From NCBI RefSeq assembly GCF_019880585.1, contig NZ_JAINVV010000012.1, positions 186,001 through 250,000 of the forward strand: a stretch of 64,000 bases of DNA, written 5' to 3'. The notes beneath the pieces were generated by a model. That model saw only the letters and a program-made list of their open reading frames with translations. It was not told the origin of the DNA and ran no database searches. Each line of letters starts with the position of its first letter. The stretch's first letter is position 1. A program made the position numbers and the translations under genes. Origin of the DNA: Sphingomonas colocasiae (GTDB lineage: Bacteria; Pseudomonadota; Alphaproteobacteria; Sphingomonadales; Sphingomonadaceae). This document shows positions 1 to 9,165 of the stretch, one piece after another.

Positions 1-512
1 ACACGCTCGATCCGCACTTGAGGTTGAGAATCATCAGTCACAAAATAGGTCGCCGAGGCATATTCTCCGTGCGCCGGCCAGAGCGGAACGGACCAGCCGC
101 CCCCAAAATCACCTAGAAGGGCAGCCACGCCGTCACCGACTTGAATGATGCTGGTCTCCTTTTCGCCGATGAGCACTGCCACGAGAGTTGCAGAGAAATC
201 GCGTGGCACCAAGCCACGCACTTCGGCCGCCAGGCCAATGCGGTCGCGCGTATCGTCGATCCAGCTCCAGACCACGTCGTCGCTTGGAGCGTCCCGGCTT
301 CGCTCGAAATGCACACGGGCATGACGCATCAAGGTCCGGCAGACCAGTTGAGCACCTTGGCCACCATAGCTCGCACTTCCGGCGCCGTCGGAGACCATGG
401 CGCAAAGGCTCTCGCCCACGGCAGCGACCGCGTGCGCGTCCTGGCACCGTGTTCCGGTCTTGGCATGCGAGGTGCCGCGGACGCCTGCCGCCGCCCAAGT
501 CCAAACGCCCAC
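1..512 (-). CDS. PP2C-family protein phosphatase, 3' end outside window
   Basis: The reading frame begins at a GTG immediately after the TAA stop of the upstream vWA gene and runs off the window edge, giving about 170 residues. It opens with the conserved pattern AAAGVRGTSH...GTRCQDAHA, followed by the metal-binding segment VSDGAGSASYGGQGA and the motif LIGEKETSIIQVGDG. This order is typical of the compact PP2C phosphatases that dephosphorylate Ser/Thr residues in the cytoplasm and sit beside TerY-type vWA proteins. The GTG is the only early start because the codon before it is the stop of the neighbour. Such TerY-PP2C pairs commonly have a Ser/Thr kinase as third member; that gene would lie beyond the left edge and cannot be seen. 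The family call is strong, the physiological target unknown. Confidence 0.85.
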   Translation of the reverse strand, partial: MGVWTWAAAGVRGTSHAKTGTRCQDAHAVAAVGESLCAMVSDGAGSASYGGQGAQLVCRTLMRHARVHFERSRDAPSDDVVWSWIDDTRDRIGLAAEVRGLVPRDFSATLVAVLIGEKETSIIQVGDGVAALLGDFGGGWSVPLWPAHGEYASATYFVTDDSQPQVRIER

Positions 513-1193
513 TTAGCCCGCGATCGCCCAACCGTCGGGAGCCGTGGGATTTTGTAGTGGAACACTGTCGTCGACATTGGAGCGCGAAACCGATCCCAAC
601 GAGCTTGACAGCCAGGCGAACAGTTCGCGAAAGGCCAGCCCCTTGAGTTTGAGCGGTGCGCGGACCGACAACTCCGCCAGGATGTTCATATCCGCATTCT
701 CGACTCCCACCGGATAGAACATGAACTCCTTTCGGTCCTCGCCCGTACGGATCAGATCGGCGGCACGGCGCCATTCGTCTGTCGGCTCCCCATCCGTGAT
801 CATGAAGATCCAGGGCCGAAAATAGCTGATGCCGTGCGACCGATACTCGTTCTTGCGAGCGCGCAACATTTCGATGCCGCGTTCGATCGCCTCCCCCATG
901 GGAGTAGCCCCCGAAGGGCCAAGATGGGGTGGGTAGAAACCGGTCACGGTGCTGAAATCGCTGCGTATCTCGACCGGGCCGAACGTGACGAGCGCGACTT
1001 CCACCCGCTTGGCCGCCAAAGCATCCGAATTCAATTCGTCGCGAAAGGTCGCGAGGCCGTTATTCAACTCCTCGATGGGACGTCCGCTCATCGAGTGAGA
1101 AGTGTCCAGCAACAAAAGACAAGGGCATCGCGGCTCCGGATTCTCGGCAAATTCTGCGCCGCCAAATGCAACTTGTTCGAAATATCCCGGCAT
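513..1193 (-). CDS. TerY-type von Willebrand factor A domain protein
   Basis: A 226-aa cytoplasmic vWA protein. The N-terminus [20 protein letters not shown] and the metal-ion adhesion motif DTSHSMS (residues 30-36, Asp-x-Ser-x-Ser) are diagnostic of the TerY subgroup. GATPMGEAI and [10 protein letters not shown] supply the remaining MIDAS residues. I chose the ATG at 1193 because AGGGAG lies a few bases upstream; a further ATG at 1217 adds eight residues without family similarity. The protein directly abuts a PP2C phosphatase gene (TAA then GTG), so the two are surely co-translated. TerY proteins are thought to scaffold phospho-signalling complexes linked to stress or phage response; that role is family knowledge, not visible here. 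Confidence 0.88.
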   Translation of the reverse strand: MPGYFEQVAFGGAEFAENPEPRCPCLLLLDTSHSMSGRPIEELNNGLATFRDELNSDALAAKRVEVALVTFGPVEIRSDFSTVTGFYPPHLGPSGATPMGEAIERGIEMLRARKNEYRSHGISYFRPWIFMITDGEPTDEWRRAADLIRTGEDRKEFMFYPVGVENADMNILAELSVRAPLKLKGLAFRELFAWLSSSLGSVSRSNVDDSVPLQNPTAPDGWAIAG

Positions 1194-1535
1194 ATTTCTC
1201 CCTGAGATGAAAGGCACATGACGTTATGACCATCACTGGACTCGCTGCCCGTTTCTGCCCTGGCCGCGCCTCTCACATTGTCTCTAAAATTTAACAAAGT
1301 CTACGACTCGAGCCGACAGAATATGCGACAATGGCACCGATTGGCGATTTCGATAAGTTTTCCCCTCGCTGCATTGTTTCAACAATGCGCCGCTCCACGA
1401 CCTCTCTTTGTCTGAAGCCCTTTCGATCGTTTTTCACACGCAAGGAAACCGATCGAAATCGTCTCTTCGGGATCTTGGCGGAATAGCCTTGGCCCTGCGC
1501 GCCCTCTTCACACCAGCCCACCCGGAAAACCGGCT
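1194..1535. other. intergenic gap, no gene seen
   Basis: About 340 bases between the vWA gene and a lipoprotein gene, both on the minus strand. It is less GC-rich around 1280-1440 than the flanks and presumably carries the promoter of the vWA-PP2C pair. No RNA gene, repeat or convincing terminator hairpin was recognised. Confidence 0.4.
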
Positions 1536-2378
1536 CTAGCAGTTGGGAGCCGGCTTGAGCGCCGCCATCGCACCTGCCTGCAATGCCCGGCAATGCTTGT
1601 CGGCGGCGGCCGCGAATTTGGCCGACTCGCTTATGTAAGCGACCGCCATGAACCCCAGGAACATCGCGCGCATTCGATCGGCGTCGGCACCGCCGTAACC
1701 GCGCGAATATTGCTGCGCCTCGAAAGCGGACAGGGCTTGTCTCGCGGCGTCCGGGATACCCGGCGTCGTGCTTTGCTGGGCGATGGTGAAATGCTTCTTG
1801 GCGCGCTGCAGCAGCACTTCGATCTCGGGGTCGAAGTAGCGGGTATTTTTCCGATAGAGAGTTTCGGAAGCGACGATATCCTGCACGCCGCGTTCGAAGT
1901 TCGCGTCGGGATGACCCGCCTTGGCTGCCTCCGACAGGAGAAAATCACATACCCGGTCCGGATCACGCGAAACTGGCATCCGTCCGCCACCCTCAAGGTC
2001 GATTGCTTCGCCAAGGGACTGGCTCGGCCGGTCGCAAAGGCTGTCGGTCTTCAGCTGCTTGTAAACGTCGAACACCTTGTCGGGTTCAGCGCGCGCGGCG
2101 GCCTCGATACGGTCCGAGACTCCGCGCTCGGCAAGAATCTCGATCGGCAACAGCCCCTGATCGTCCTTGAGAGCCCCGCTCATCTCCCGCTCGAACGCGG
2201 ACGGGACGGCGGGGAAGTGCGAACCACCCGAAACCTCGCTCGCGGCAGCGGTTGCAGAGGCACCGGGTTCACCAGTCGCCGATCTTTCCTGGCCGCAGCC
2301 TGAGAGCATCAAGGTCGCGGCGGCGCAGGCCAGCGTAGCAGTGCGAGCCATCATCCCGCGGCTGAGCAGTTCATTCAT
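1536..2378 (-). CDS. hypothetical lipoprotein
   Basis: A 280-aa protein with a lipoprotein signal: hydrophobic core followed by the lipobox LMLSGC, so it is probably anchored in the outer or inner membrane on the periplasmic side. The mature part starts with a Ser/Ala/Gly-rich linker and continues as a mostly helical domain with four cysteines (for example DSLCDRPS, RVCDFLL and the C-terminal PNC). The ATG at 2378 has AAAGAGG seven bases upstream. I do not recognise a family. It lies next to two other lipoprotein genes on the same strand, which suggests one periplasmic assembly, but the gap of about 160 bases to the next gene means separate transcription is possible. Confidence 0.7.
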   Translation of the reverse strand: MNELLSRGMMARTATLACAAATLMLSGCGQERSATGEPGASATAAASEVSGGSHFPAVPSAFEREMSGALKDDQGLLPIEILAERGVSDRIEAAARAEPDKVFDVYKQLKTDSLCDRPSQSLGEAIDLEGGGRMPVSRDPDRVCDFLLSEAAKAGHPDANFERGVQDIVASETLYRKNTRYFDPEIEVLLQRAKKHFTIAQQSTTPGIPDAARQALSAFEAQQYSRGYGGADADRMRAMFLGFMAVAYISESAKFAAAADKHCRALQAGAMAALKPAPNC

Positions 2379-2540
2379 CGATCGACCTCTTTAGATAGGC
2401 GCAAGCCAAAACATGTGGATCAATTCGGGATTTACAGTCCGCTTCCAGGCGCACCATGGGCGCCCGCCCCAGCATCATCCTCGGCATCATGTGCGCCAGA
2501 AGGCCGATCTCACCGGGGATCATGCGGCAGAAAACGGCAT

Positions 2541-3647
2541 TCAGCAATTGAGCGACATGGACGCATACATGCTGCCTACATCGCCGTTATAGGCGTTGGA
2601 AATAAGATGCGTGCATTCCAGCCAATTGCCACGCACCGGCGTCGATGGCGCCGCCGAGAACATCTCATCCATTCGCCGGGCATAGGCCCCGCTCTTGATG
2701 TCGTTTTCCATCAGCACCAACAAGGTTCCAATAGCCGCCGCCATTTGCCGGTCACCGCGGGTTTCGATCTCTTCGATCATCTCTTTCGCTCTCGCAATCC
2801 TGGCGGGCTCGATGCCGCCATCGATGGCGGTCTGGATACGGCGCTTGGCACGCTGAAGCGATTCATGCGCGCCATATTCCCGGAAGATCCCGCCGCGCCG
2901 ATAATCATGGTCGGCGTCGGAAATGAATTTCTCCGCCTGGACCATCGCAGCATCTGGATGTTTGCCATTCGTTGCCGCGGCTTCGAGCATGGTCAGATAA
3001 GTGAGCTGAAAGGCTTCGGGAACACGAAATTGCTGCGCCCTGGCGGTCGCCCGCATGTCCATCGCCAGCCGGAACAGGACCTCCGCATACCCCCTGCCCG
3101 CCGCCTCATGAAGAGCGCGCCCGGCACTTCCGAAACTCGTGATTCCTTGGGGCTTTCCGTCAGGATAGATCATGACCGTAAAAGCGTACCCGATGCGGCC
3201 ATCATCATGGCCGGCTTCATTCTTCCTCGAAAATCCGGTCAATGCACGCTGGAGATAGAATCGGGTGTTCGGCTGATCATCGATCCTCGCCGCAAGTAAC
3301 CCCAGTTGATAATCCGCCAACGGATAGCCAAGCGCGCTAGCGGCCAGATAGCTTTTGGCAGCCGCCTCTCCATCCCCCGACGCCTCCTTGGCGCGTGCGA
3401 GATGGAAATGCGCGGCGGGATCCTTTGGGCGCGCCGCGACGTCCTCAGCGCACGCCTTCTCGGCTGCCGCGGCATCGAGATCCCGCCCCCAAACGCCTTT
3501 TTTGGGACCATCGAGCTCCAGAGGGTGCGTTGCCAGATCAGCGCACCCCTTTGGCGCACCTCCGAAGATGGTCGCACTTCCGGTCCGCCCGTCACATCCG
3601 CCGAGCAGAGAGAGCGCAACAAAAAAGCTCAATTGTGCAGTTTTCAT
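2541..3647 (-). CDS. hypothetical lipoprotein with TPR/Sel1-like repeats
   Basis: A 368-aa lipoprotein. The start is the ATG at 3647, which overlaps the TAA of the upstream gene by one base (TAATG); it yields the signal MKTAQLSFFVALSLLGGC with a clear lipobox. The frame is open further upstream but that extension lies inside the neighbour and has no signal. After the lipidated cysteine come helical repeats of TPR/Sel1 type: DPAAHFHLARAKEASGDGEA and AAKSYLAASALGYPLADYQL read like consecutive helix pairs. Residues in the C-terminal half include several further helices and the end ...SMSLNC. Such proteins usually act as periplasmic scaffolds. Function is unknown; translational coupling with the 3647-4438 gene is clear. 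Confidence 0.75.
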   Translation of the reverse strand: MKTAQLSFFVALSLLGGCDGRTGSATIFGGAPKGCADLATHPLELDGPKKGVWGRDLDAAAAEKACAEDVAARPKDPAAHFHLARAKEASGDGEAAAKSYLAASALGYPLADYQLGLLAARIDDQPNTRFYLQRALTGFSRKNEAGHDDGRIGYAFTVMIYPDGKPQGITSFGSAGRALHEAAGRGYAEVLFRLAMDMRATARAQQFRVPEAFQLTYLTMLEAAATNGKHPDAAMVQAEKFISDADHDYRRGGIFREYGAHESLQRAKRRIQTAIDGGIEPARIARAKEMIEEIETRGDRQMAAAIGTLLVLMENDIKSGAYARRMDEMFSAAPSTPVRGNWLECTHLISNAYNGDVGSMYASMSLNC

Positions 3648-4438
3648 TATCGCGCTCGCGGTGCTGGAGGGCTTTTCCGAAGTGCCTCGACGATCGCCAG
3701 TGTGTCGCGCTGATCGTCGATCGCAAGGCTGTAGGACAGAGCCTGCCCAGTCTCGCTCGAGCGGATCGAATAATTCACTGTCGCGCCGCAATAGGCCTCA
3801 TTGCTGTATTTGAGGATGTTGAGCTCGCACTTCGTCGGGATTCCGGGATGTTCGTCAAACGCCTCGGGCGCGGGCTCCTTGCCGTTCACGCCATAAACCG
3901 TACCGAATTTCGTAGCATAATCCGTGACGCCGAACCTCACTTTGAGCTGAGCTTTCAGTTCATCGACCTTTACAATCTGCCCCTGCGGATAGCGGACCTC
4001 CTGCTCGATCCTGATGACCCGCTCCTGATCCGGCTGTCCTGCATAGTAGAGCTCCACGCTCGTTTGGCCGCGCCGTGCGGTAACGCTGTAGAACGGATTG
4101 TTCGCGAAGGTATGCTCGCTGTAAAATGGCTCGCCAACGTCAAAACCCGCACAAGCGAGAATCGATGTGGCCGCATCGATCGGCATGCCCCGCACCACGC
4201 CCTCGACGGCAAATGGCGGTGTATTCTTCGGCAGGCAACCTGCGCCTGGTGCCTGGATCCCTGCTCCGGCGGGCGGCAACTTGTGTTGCGCTTCGGTGAG
4301 CAGCCGGCTGATCGCGGCGGCATTCAGTGTTCGCGCAGCAGGTTGCGCATTTCGGGCGTTGGAATCCGCCGCATCGGATGCGCTTCCCTGCGGCGAACAG
4401 GACGTACCAAGCAACATCAATGCGCATGACAACCGCAT
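3647..4438 (-). CDS. hypothetical lipoprotein
   Basis: A 263-aa lipoprotein whose start I place at the ATG at 4438: it has GGGGGAGG six bases upstream and gives the signal MRLSCALMLLGTSC with the lipobox LGTSC. An ATG 24 bases further upstream lacks a matching ribosome site. Next comes an Ala/Ser/Gln-rich linker, then a folded domain with four cysteines (GAGCLPK, ILACAGF, TKCELN, AYCGA), likely two disulfides in the periplasm. The stretch GVVRGMPIDAATSIL resembles the start of small lipoprotein domains that monitor envelope processes, but I cannot name a family. Its stop overlaps the start of the next lipoprotein gene, so the two are one operon. Confidence 0.75.
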   Translation of the reverse strand: MRLSCALMLLGTSCSPQGSASDAADSNARNAQPAARTLNAAAISRLLTEAQHKLPPAGAGIQAPGAGCLPKNTPPFAVEGVVRGMPIDAATSILACAGFDVGEPFYSEHTFANNPFYSVTARRGQTSVELYYAGQPDQERVIRIEQEVRYPQGQIVKVDELKAQLKVRFGVTDYATKFGTVYGVNGKEPAPEAFDEHPGIPTKCELNILKYSNEAYCGATVNYSIRSSETGQALSYSLAIDDQRDTLAIVEALRKSPPAPRAR

Positions 4439-4527
4439 CCATATCCTCCCCCGAAGATGCATGGATCATAACCTACTTTAGAATCCGGGACAGTCCAGAG
4501 CCCTCCAAGGCACAGCTGGGCTTTGCC

Positions 4528-4942
4528 TGGCCTGCTGCCGGTTTGGCGGACACCGAGATAGGCTCGTTCAGGCTACACCAGCTTCCATTTCGAAGTCGAT
4601 GGGGCTGAGATAGCCCAGGGTCGAGTGTCGCCGGGTCGGGTTGTAGAAGCATTCGATGTAATCGAACACGTCGGCCTTCGCCTGGACCCTCGTTCGGTAG
4701 ACCTTCTTCCCGATCCGTTCGGTCTTGAGCGAGGAGAATAAGCTTTCCATGGCAGCGTTATCCCAGACATTGCCGGACCTGCTCATTGAACAGGTGACGC
4801 CGTTATCGGCCATGAGCCGCTGGAACTGCTCGCTGGTATACTGGCTGCCCTGATCCGAGTGGTGCAGCAGGGCATCGGGCTTGCCGCGCCGCCAGATCGC
4901 CATGATGAGCGCGTCGGTGACGAGCTGGGCGGTCACGCTCGA
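4528..4942 (-). mobile_element. IS3-family transposase (OrfB) 3' fragment
   Basis: The minus strand encodes the C-terminal half of an IS3-group OrfB transposase ending at 4568: TAQLVTDALIMAIWRRG, HHSDQGSQYTSEQFQRL, SGNVWDNAAMESLFSSLKTE and NPTRRHSTLGYLSP are the conserved DDE-core blocks, including the second Asp region and the catalytic Glu in AAMES. The N-terminal half and OrfA are missing; homology stops near 4942, although the frame stays open to 4990. A terminal-repeat-like sequence beginning near 4528 (TGGCCTGCTGCCGGTTTGG) probably marks the element's right end. The fragment runs head-on into another IS3 remnant on the plus strand. It cannot transpose on its own. Confidence 0.8.
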
Positions 4943-5096
4943 ATGGGTCGACTGGTTCAACAACCGCCGGCTCCTTGCACCCATTGGCAATATACCACCT
5001 GCCGAAGCCGAGGAACGCTACTACCCATGCTGGACGACACTCCCATGGCCGCATAATTTAAGCCGAATGGCCTCCGGCAATCCCGGGGCGGTTCAG
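4936..5096 (+). mobile_element. second IS3-family remnant (OrfB tail and right end)
   Basis: On the plus strand, positions near 4936-5020 read LEWVDWFNNRRLLAPIGN and PPAEAEERYY, the C-terminal end of a different IS3-family OrfB (the type ending ...MLDDTPMAA). The final residues continue in another frame (RGTLLP MLDDTPMAA, stop at 5056), so there is a frameshift. The following bases around 5068-5096, ending in CCCGGGGCGGTTCA, look like the right terminal repeat of that element. The fragment is interrupted on its left by the oppositely oriented remnant, so one element inserted into or recombined with the other. Confidence 0.65.
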
Positions 5097-5610
5097 TTCC
5101 GAGGGCGTGGTCTCGACATTCACCGCTTGCTTCACCAAGCGGCTCACCGAGCGGCTCCGTGGCCAGGGATGGACCTATGGTGTGTCCTGTCAGGCCCATA
5201 TGGATCGCGATCTGGGATTTCTGCAGATCACGACGTCGGTCCAGGCCGATCGCACCATGGACGCGATCGAGGCGATCGAGGCGGAGATTGTCGCGCTGTC
5301 GTCAGCCGCTCCGATCACCCAAGACGAGTTCGCGTCGGTGCACGACGCGCAAGTCCTGGGTCTCGTCAACATGTGGACAACGAACAATGAGGTGCTCAAC
5401 AGCTTGCTGCACGAGGATGCAATGGGGCATCCGGAAGGATATGCCGCGGATCTCGAACGGCGACTGTGCGCCATAACGGTCGATCAGGTAAATGAGATCG
5501 CGCCAATGTTCGGCGATCCTGGCAAATATGTCTGGGTTGCGGCAGGCGATCGCAAGCACCTGTCAGCTGGCCGGTTTGTCATGGTCGACCGCGACGGGCT
5601 GCCGGTCTAA
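5097..5610 (+). pseudogene. M16-family zinc peptidase, C-terminal fragment
   Basis: About 170 residues survive of an M16 (insulinase-type) peptidase: FTKRLTERLRGQGWTYGVSC is the conserved arginine/tyrosine segment of the C-terminal, substrate-gripping half, followed by a helical tail with HEDAMGHPEGYAADLERRL and DQVNEIA. The N-terminal catalytic half with its HxxEH zinc site is absent; the frame is closed by a stop at 5059 and the homology starts immediately after an IS3 right end. The gene was evidently cut by the insertion sequence. A GTG at 5107 could restart translation but an isolated C-terminal half would not be a peptidase. Confidence 0.75.
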
Positions 5611-5759
5611 TCGACGAAATAATGGCCAGATCAGCCAAGGCGAAGATCAAAAAGTTGTTCACAACAAATCCCTGTCCATAACAGTCCAAGATATCGACTT
5701 TGAAGCTGGTCAATCGAAACTGCGGACGGTAGCCTTCATATCAGCTTGGGGGAGCCGAT

Positions 5760-6608
5760 ATGGATGGCATGTCGTGGCGCGCGGCGTTTGTCTTTGCAAT
5801 GCTTTCGGCCGGTTTGGGCAGCGCCAGCGCTCAGCCTCAATCCGGCGTGATCGAGTTTAGCGACAAAGCTCCACCACCCAGCGAGCAGGATAAGCAGGAG
5901 GCAAAGACCTTTGGAGATCGCGCGGCGGTCCTCGCCGAGCAGATACAGCGAATGACCGCAGCGATACTGGTGACGGATCAGATCCTGTCCGCGCTTGCAG
6001 GCAATCTGGAGTCGACAGACCGTGCCGGGCCAATCGAATGGACGATGTGGCGGAGTGCCGGCAACGCGGTACTCATCTTTTCCGGTGATCAGCCATCCTG
6101 GACATTCAAGGCGGATGCGGTTGCCGACTATATCGGCGCATCCCTGACCCTCGTCGCGACGATCTCGCAAACGCCGTCATCATTCCGGACGCATGAGCTT
6201 GGTGTGGCTGTCGCCGGCATGAAGGACAGTCTCAGTCTCGCCTTTGACGAGCTGGTTGCTGAGCATGGCCTGCTGAACGCCCAGCTTCGCAATTATCCCT
6301 TCAGTGTCCTGACATCCCAGGCGCCGCTCAACTGTTCGACGATCAACCGTTATTCCCGCGATTTCCGGTGCATGTCGAAGTCCGAAATCGACATGCCCAA
6401 AACCGGCCACTGGTTGTTCAACCGGGATTATGTACGCGCCGACTGGTGCCTCGCGCCTCGGGTCCAGAATTTCAACAAAGATCTGGGACCCGATACCGTC
6501 ACTCTCGTTCGCAAGGCGTCTTTCACGGATCATCTGATGTCGCAGGCCAATACCGAAACGTTGATCGCGGCACCGCATGCCAGCAGCAGCATCAGGCCGG
6601 AATGTTGA
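5760..6608 (+). CDS. hypothetical exported protein, first gene of a four-gene operon
   Basis: A 282-aa protein with a Sec signal (hydrophobic core AAFVFAMLSAGLGSASAQ, cleavage expected after SASA). The ATG at 5760 has GGGGGAG six bases upstream. The mature part is largely helical with no recognised domain; three cysteines in the second half (LNCSTINR, FRCMSKS, DWCLAP) and a terminal one suggest disulfides in the periplasm. Its stop is overlapped by the next gene (ATG at 6602, stop at 6606-6608), so it is the first cistron of a tightly coupled set. The upstream 150 bases probably hold the operon promoter. Function unknown. Confidence 0.75.
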   Translation: MDGMSWRAAFVFAMLSAGLGSASAQPQSGVIEFSDKAPPPSEQDKQEAKTFGDRAAVLAEQIQRMTAAILVTDQILSALAGNLESTDRAGPIEWTMWRSAGNAVLIFSGDQPSWTFKADAVADYIGASLTLVATISQTPSSFRTHELGVAVAGMKDSLSLAFDELVAEHGLLNAQLRNYPFSVLTSQAPLNCSTINRYSRDFRCMSKSEIDMPKTGHWLFNRDYVRADWCLAPRVQNFNKDLGPDTVTLVRKASFTDHLMSQANTETLIAAPHASSSIRPEC

Positions 6609-7984
6609 GGGCAGGTTGGCATCGCACGGTTGCGGGCGCTCTTGGTGTGGTAGCCATATGCGCAACCACGTATGCCCATGCTGGCCCCGCCGAACTGGCC
6701 GACGCCTATGCCGACGTCGTCACATTCGGAGCATGGGGCCGGTCTCGCGACCTGAACGAAGCAAGGCTGGAGCGGCTGAAGGCGCAGTATGAGCTCCAAT
6801 TGCAACGAGAGCGAAATCTGGCTTCAGCCCAGATCTATTCGACCAGGATAGTTGCGACCGCGGAAGATGTCGCCAACTCGCAGGATGTCGGTCAGCAGAT
6901 GCTGCAGGGGCTGGCGACGATCAAGATATTGGAAGCGCAGCTCAAGCAGATCGTCGTGGAGCGCTACCAGTCTCGATCGAACATCTCACGCTTCTCGACC
7001 TGGTTTGACGGGTTCGTCACGGGCAATGACAAAAAGCTTGTCGCCATTCTCGAACTCCTGCGCGAATTGGACCCGGACGACGACAAGACCGTCAAAGCAT
7101 TGCTCGTCGCCGCCAAGCTGGATGCCGCGCAAACGAGGGAAGATGCTGCAATTGCTTCGGAATATCTCAAATCGGCATTGCAGGCCGCGAGCTCTGGTCG
7201 CGCGCGTGAAACGCTTGCGACGGTTGCAATGCTCCGTACGAGACTGACCGGCGTTCTCGAACGGCAGCGTGAGCGCATTCGACGACTCGTCAACAGGATG
7301 GCGGCCGACGATGCCGCGCGGAGGACATTGTGCGACCCGCCCTATGTTCTTTCCGTGAATTGCGACGATAAGGGTGCCTGTTCCTATTATTCGGCAGACC
7401 CATCCATGCCTTTGCCATGTCAGGGCCTAACTTATTTCGATGTGTTTCCGGTGAGCGCCGTCCAGTCGATCGTCGCTCATCCTGAGAATTATGCGGTCAA
7501 TGCCGAATTTTTCGTGGACCTCGGAAAGCTGGCCACCCCAGGAAAGATCACCAAGGAGCGGTTTCGCTCGACCACCGAAATATTCGGCGATGAACTCAAG
7601 CCGGAGGCGTTGTTGCCGGCGGCATTCATTTTTCCCGACCGCTGCTCCAATGCCGAACGTTATGCCCAGCGCCTTCGCGAGGCATTCGATTATGTGAACA
7701 TTTTTGCCGCTTCGGATGAAACCACGCCGGCCACCCGCGCGAATATCAACCGGCTGAAGGCGCAGCGCCCCATCATCGATTTCTGGTTGGAGTCGCTGCA
7801 CGATATCATACCTGACGCGCAAGATTGCGCGTCCATGACCGCCATTGCCCGGCGCCGATCGACGATGCTGGTTCTTGCGGTCGCTGCCGCGGAGGCCTTC
7901 AACACTGCGCTTACGGCAGGGGATCGGAGCAGCGAGGATCCGGCAAAGCTGGCGCCGATCGACATATTGACCCAGGACTTTTGA
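6602..7984 (+). CDS. hypothetical exported helical protein
   Basis: A 460-aa protein starting at the ATG at 6602, seven bases inside the preceding gene. The signal peptide ends in TTYAHAGP. The mature N-terminal 200 residues are long amphipathic helices rich in Glu/Arg/Gln (LERLKAQYELQLQRERN, TIKILEAQLKQIVVERYQ) and probably form coiled coils. A central section holds a four-cysteine cluster, TLCDPPYVLSVNCDDKGACS and LPCQG. The C-terminal third is again helical. I recognise no family. Its stop overlaps the next start (TGATG). The arrangement, one coiled-coil exported protein followed by a membrane-segment protein and a possible toxin, suggests an envelope complex, but this is inference. Confidence 0.72.
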   Translation: MLRAGWHRTVAGALGVVAICATTYAHAGPAELADAYADVVTFGAWGRSRDLNEARLERLKAQYELQLQRERNLASAQIYSTRIVATAEDVANSQDVGQQMLQGLATIKILEAQLKQIVVERYQSRSNISRFSTWFDGFVTGNDKKLVAILELLRELDPDDDKTVKALLVAAKLDAAQTREDAAIASEYLKSALQAASSGRARETLATVAMLRTRLTGVLERQRERIRRLVNRMAADDAARRTLCDPPYVLSVNCDDKGACSYYSADPSMPLPCQGLTYFDVFPVSAVQSIVAHPENYAVNAEFFVDLGKLATPGKITKERFRSTTEIFGDELKPEALLPAAFIFPDRCSNAERYAQRLREAFDYVNIFAASDETTPATRANINRLKAQRPIIDFWLESLHDIIPDAQDCASMTAIARRRSTMLVLAVAAAEAFNTALTAGDRSSEDPAKLAPIDILTQDF

Positions 7985-9165
7985 TGCTTGTCGCCCGCCT
8001 GATAGTCGCAACCAGGGGACTAGCTGCAGCGCTCGCGCTGAGCTGCGCGGCGCCTTGTGCCGCAGACGATGAATTGCCGGAATCCGTTGCACGGGCCTTT
8101 CTCGAAGCCGAGGCCAAGAATTACGTCAAGGTCTGGCTCGATGCGCATCCGCCGGTAGCGGGCGTTACGTCGTTTGGCGCCAAGACATTGTTCGTGCTGG
8201 GTCTGCTCATGGCGGCTGACGATTATCGCCGTTCCGACACCGACAAGCAGAAATTCCATGCAGTCGCCAACGGCGCGGTGGCATTTGTGGCATATAGCTA
8301 TGCGGCGACGCCGGTTGTGGGCCTTATTGTCACCGGGGTCTGGGCGTGCGCGCAGATCGTCGAATCCAGCGTCACCGGATCCTATGGCGAGGCCATGCTC
8401 GCCATCCAAAAGGATATCATTCGTATCGAGCAGCAGCGCGAGGAGCTCGTCTTCAAATCCTCGCTCTCGCGCGCCTACCGGATCCTTGTTCTTGTCGACG
8501 GCGTGCGCGATTTGATGGACCGCAATATCGAGCTGGAAGCCTACTTCACCGCTGACTGCGCGCAGCGTGCCGGCGACTACGATAGGCTGGCCAGCTGCAT
8601 GGAAATGCTCAGCCGCATCGTCTCACAGCGTGAGGGTCTTGTCAGGGCCCTGGATGGCTTGCTTGCCTTGCCGGATGCCGATCTTTCCCTGCTGGGCGAG
8701 GTTGCCGATCCCGGACAGGCTGCGCCAAAGGGACTGCGCGAACGCCTCCAGGATGCAAGAGCCAAGGCGCAGACTGAAACCGACAAAGTGAATGCCGTCT
8801 ACACGCCGATGTCTCGAAACTTCGCGAAGCTCGCGGCCGCCTATATGGAAAGCGAAGCGATCGAGGAGGACCAGCGATTGAGCGCGGTGACTGCGGTTGA
8901 GGCAAGCTGCAGGGCGCGGCGCACGCTGATGTCGAATCAGGCAGTCGCCAATATCGCCGATCTGGCGCGGGTTTCGCGGCAACTTAAGAATGACACACCG
9001 CGTGAGTTGCTGTTGACCCAAAGCCGGGAGATCCGATCGGCCAGCGCAGACCTCATAGCCGACCATGCACAGATCTCGCTGGCCTGTCCGATCATTGCGA
9101 AGGACCAGCGAACGAAAAGATTGATCGCGCTCCTCAGGCAGGCCGCGGCTCGTCCCATCTCATGA
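7984..9165 (+). CDS. hypothetical exported protein with central hydrophobic segment
   Basis: A 393-aa protein; the ATG at 7984 shares one base with the preceding TGA. A signal peptide (GLAAALALSCAAPCAA) precedes a short globular part and then strongly hydrophobic stretches, TLFVLGLLMAADD and a longer one around residues 98-125 (AVAFVAYSYAATPVVGLIVT), which could span or insert into a membrane. The rest is helical, with heptad-like stretches (AIQKDIIRIEQQREELVF) and two or three cysteine pairs. No family recognised. The layout of signal, amphipathic/hydrophobic hairpin and long helices is reminiscent of pore-forming or holin-like helpers, but nothing in the sequence proves that. It overlaps the next gene by four bases (ATGA). 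Confidence 0.72.
   Translation: MLVARLIVATRGLAAALALSCAAPCAADDELPESVARAFLEAEAKNYVKVWLDAHPPVAGVTSFGAKTLFVLGLLMAADDYRRSDTDKQKFHAVANGAVAFVAYSYAATPVVGLIVTGVWACAQIVESSVTGSYGEAMLAIQKDIIRIEQQREELVFKSSLSRAYRILVLVDGVRDLMDRNIELEAYFTADCAQRAGDYDRLASCMEMLSRIVSQREGLVRALDGLLALPDADLSLLGEVADPGQAAPKGLRERLQDARAKAQTETDKVNAVYTPMSRNFAKLAAAYMESEAIEEDQRLSAVTAVEASCRARRTLMSNQAVANIADLARVSRQLKNDTPRELLLTQSREIRSASADLIADHAQISLACPIIAKDQRTKRLIALLRQAAARPIS

Noticed and set aside
1291-2303. Plus- and minus-strand frames around the first lipoprotein gene
   Set aside because: They overlap a protein with a convincing lipobox and lack ribosome sites.
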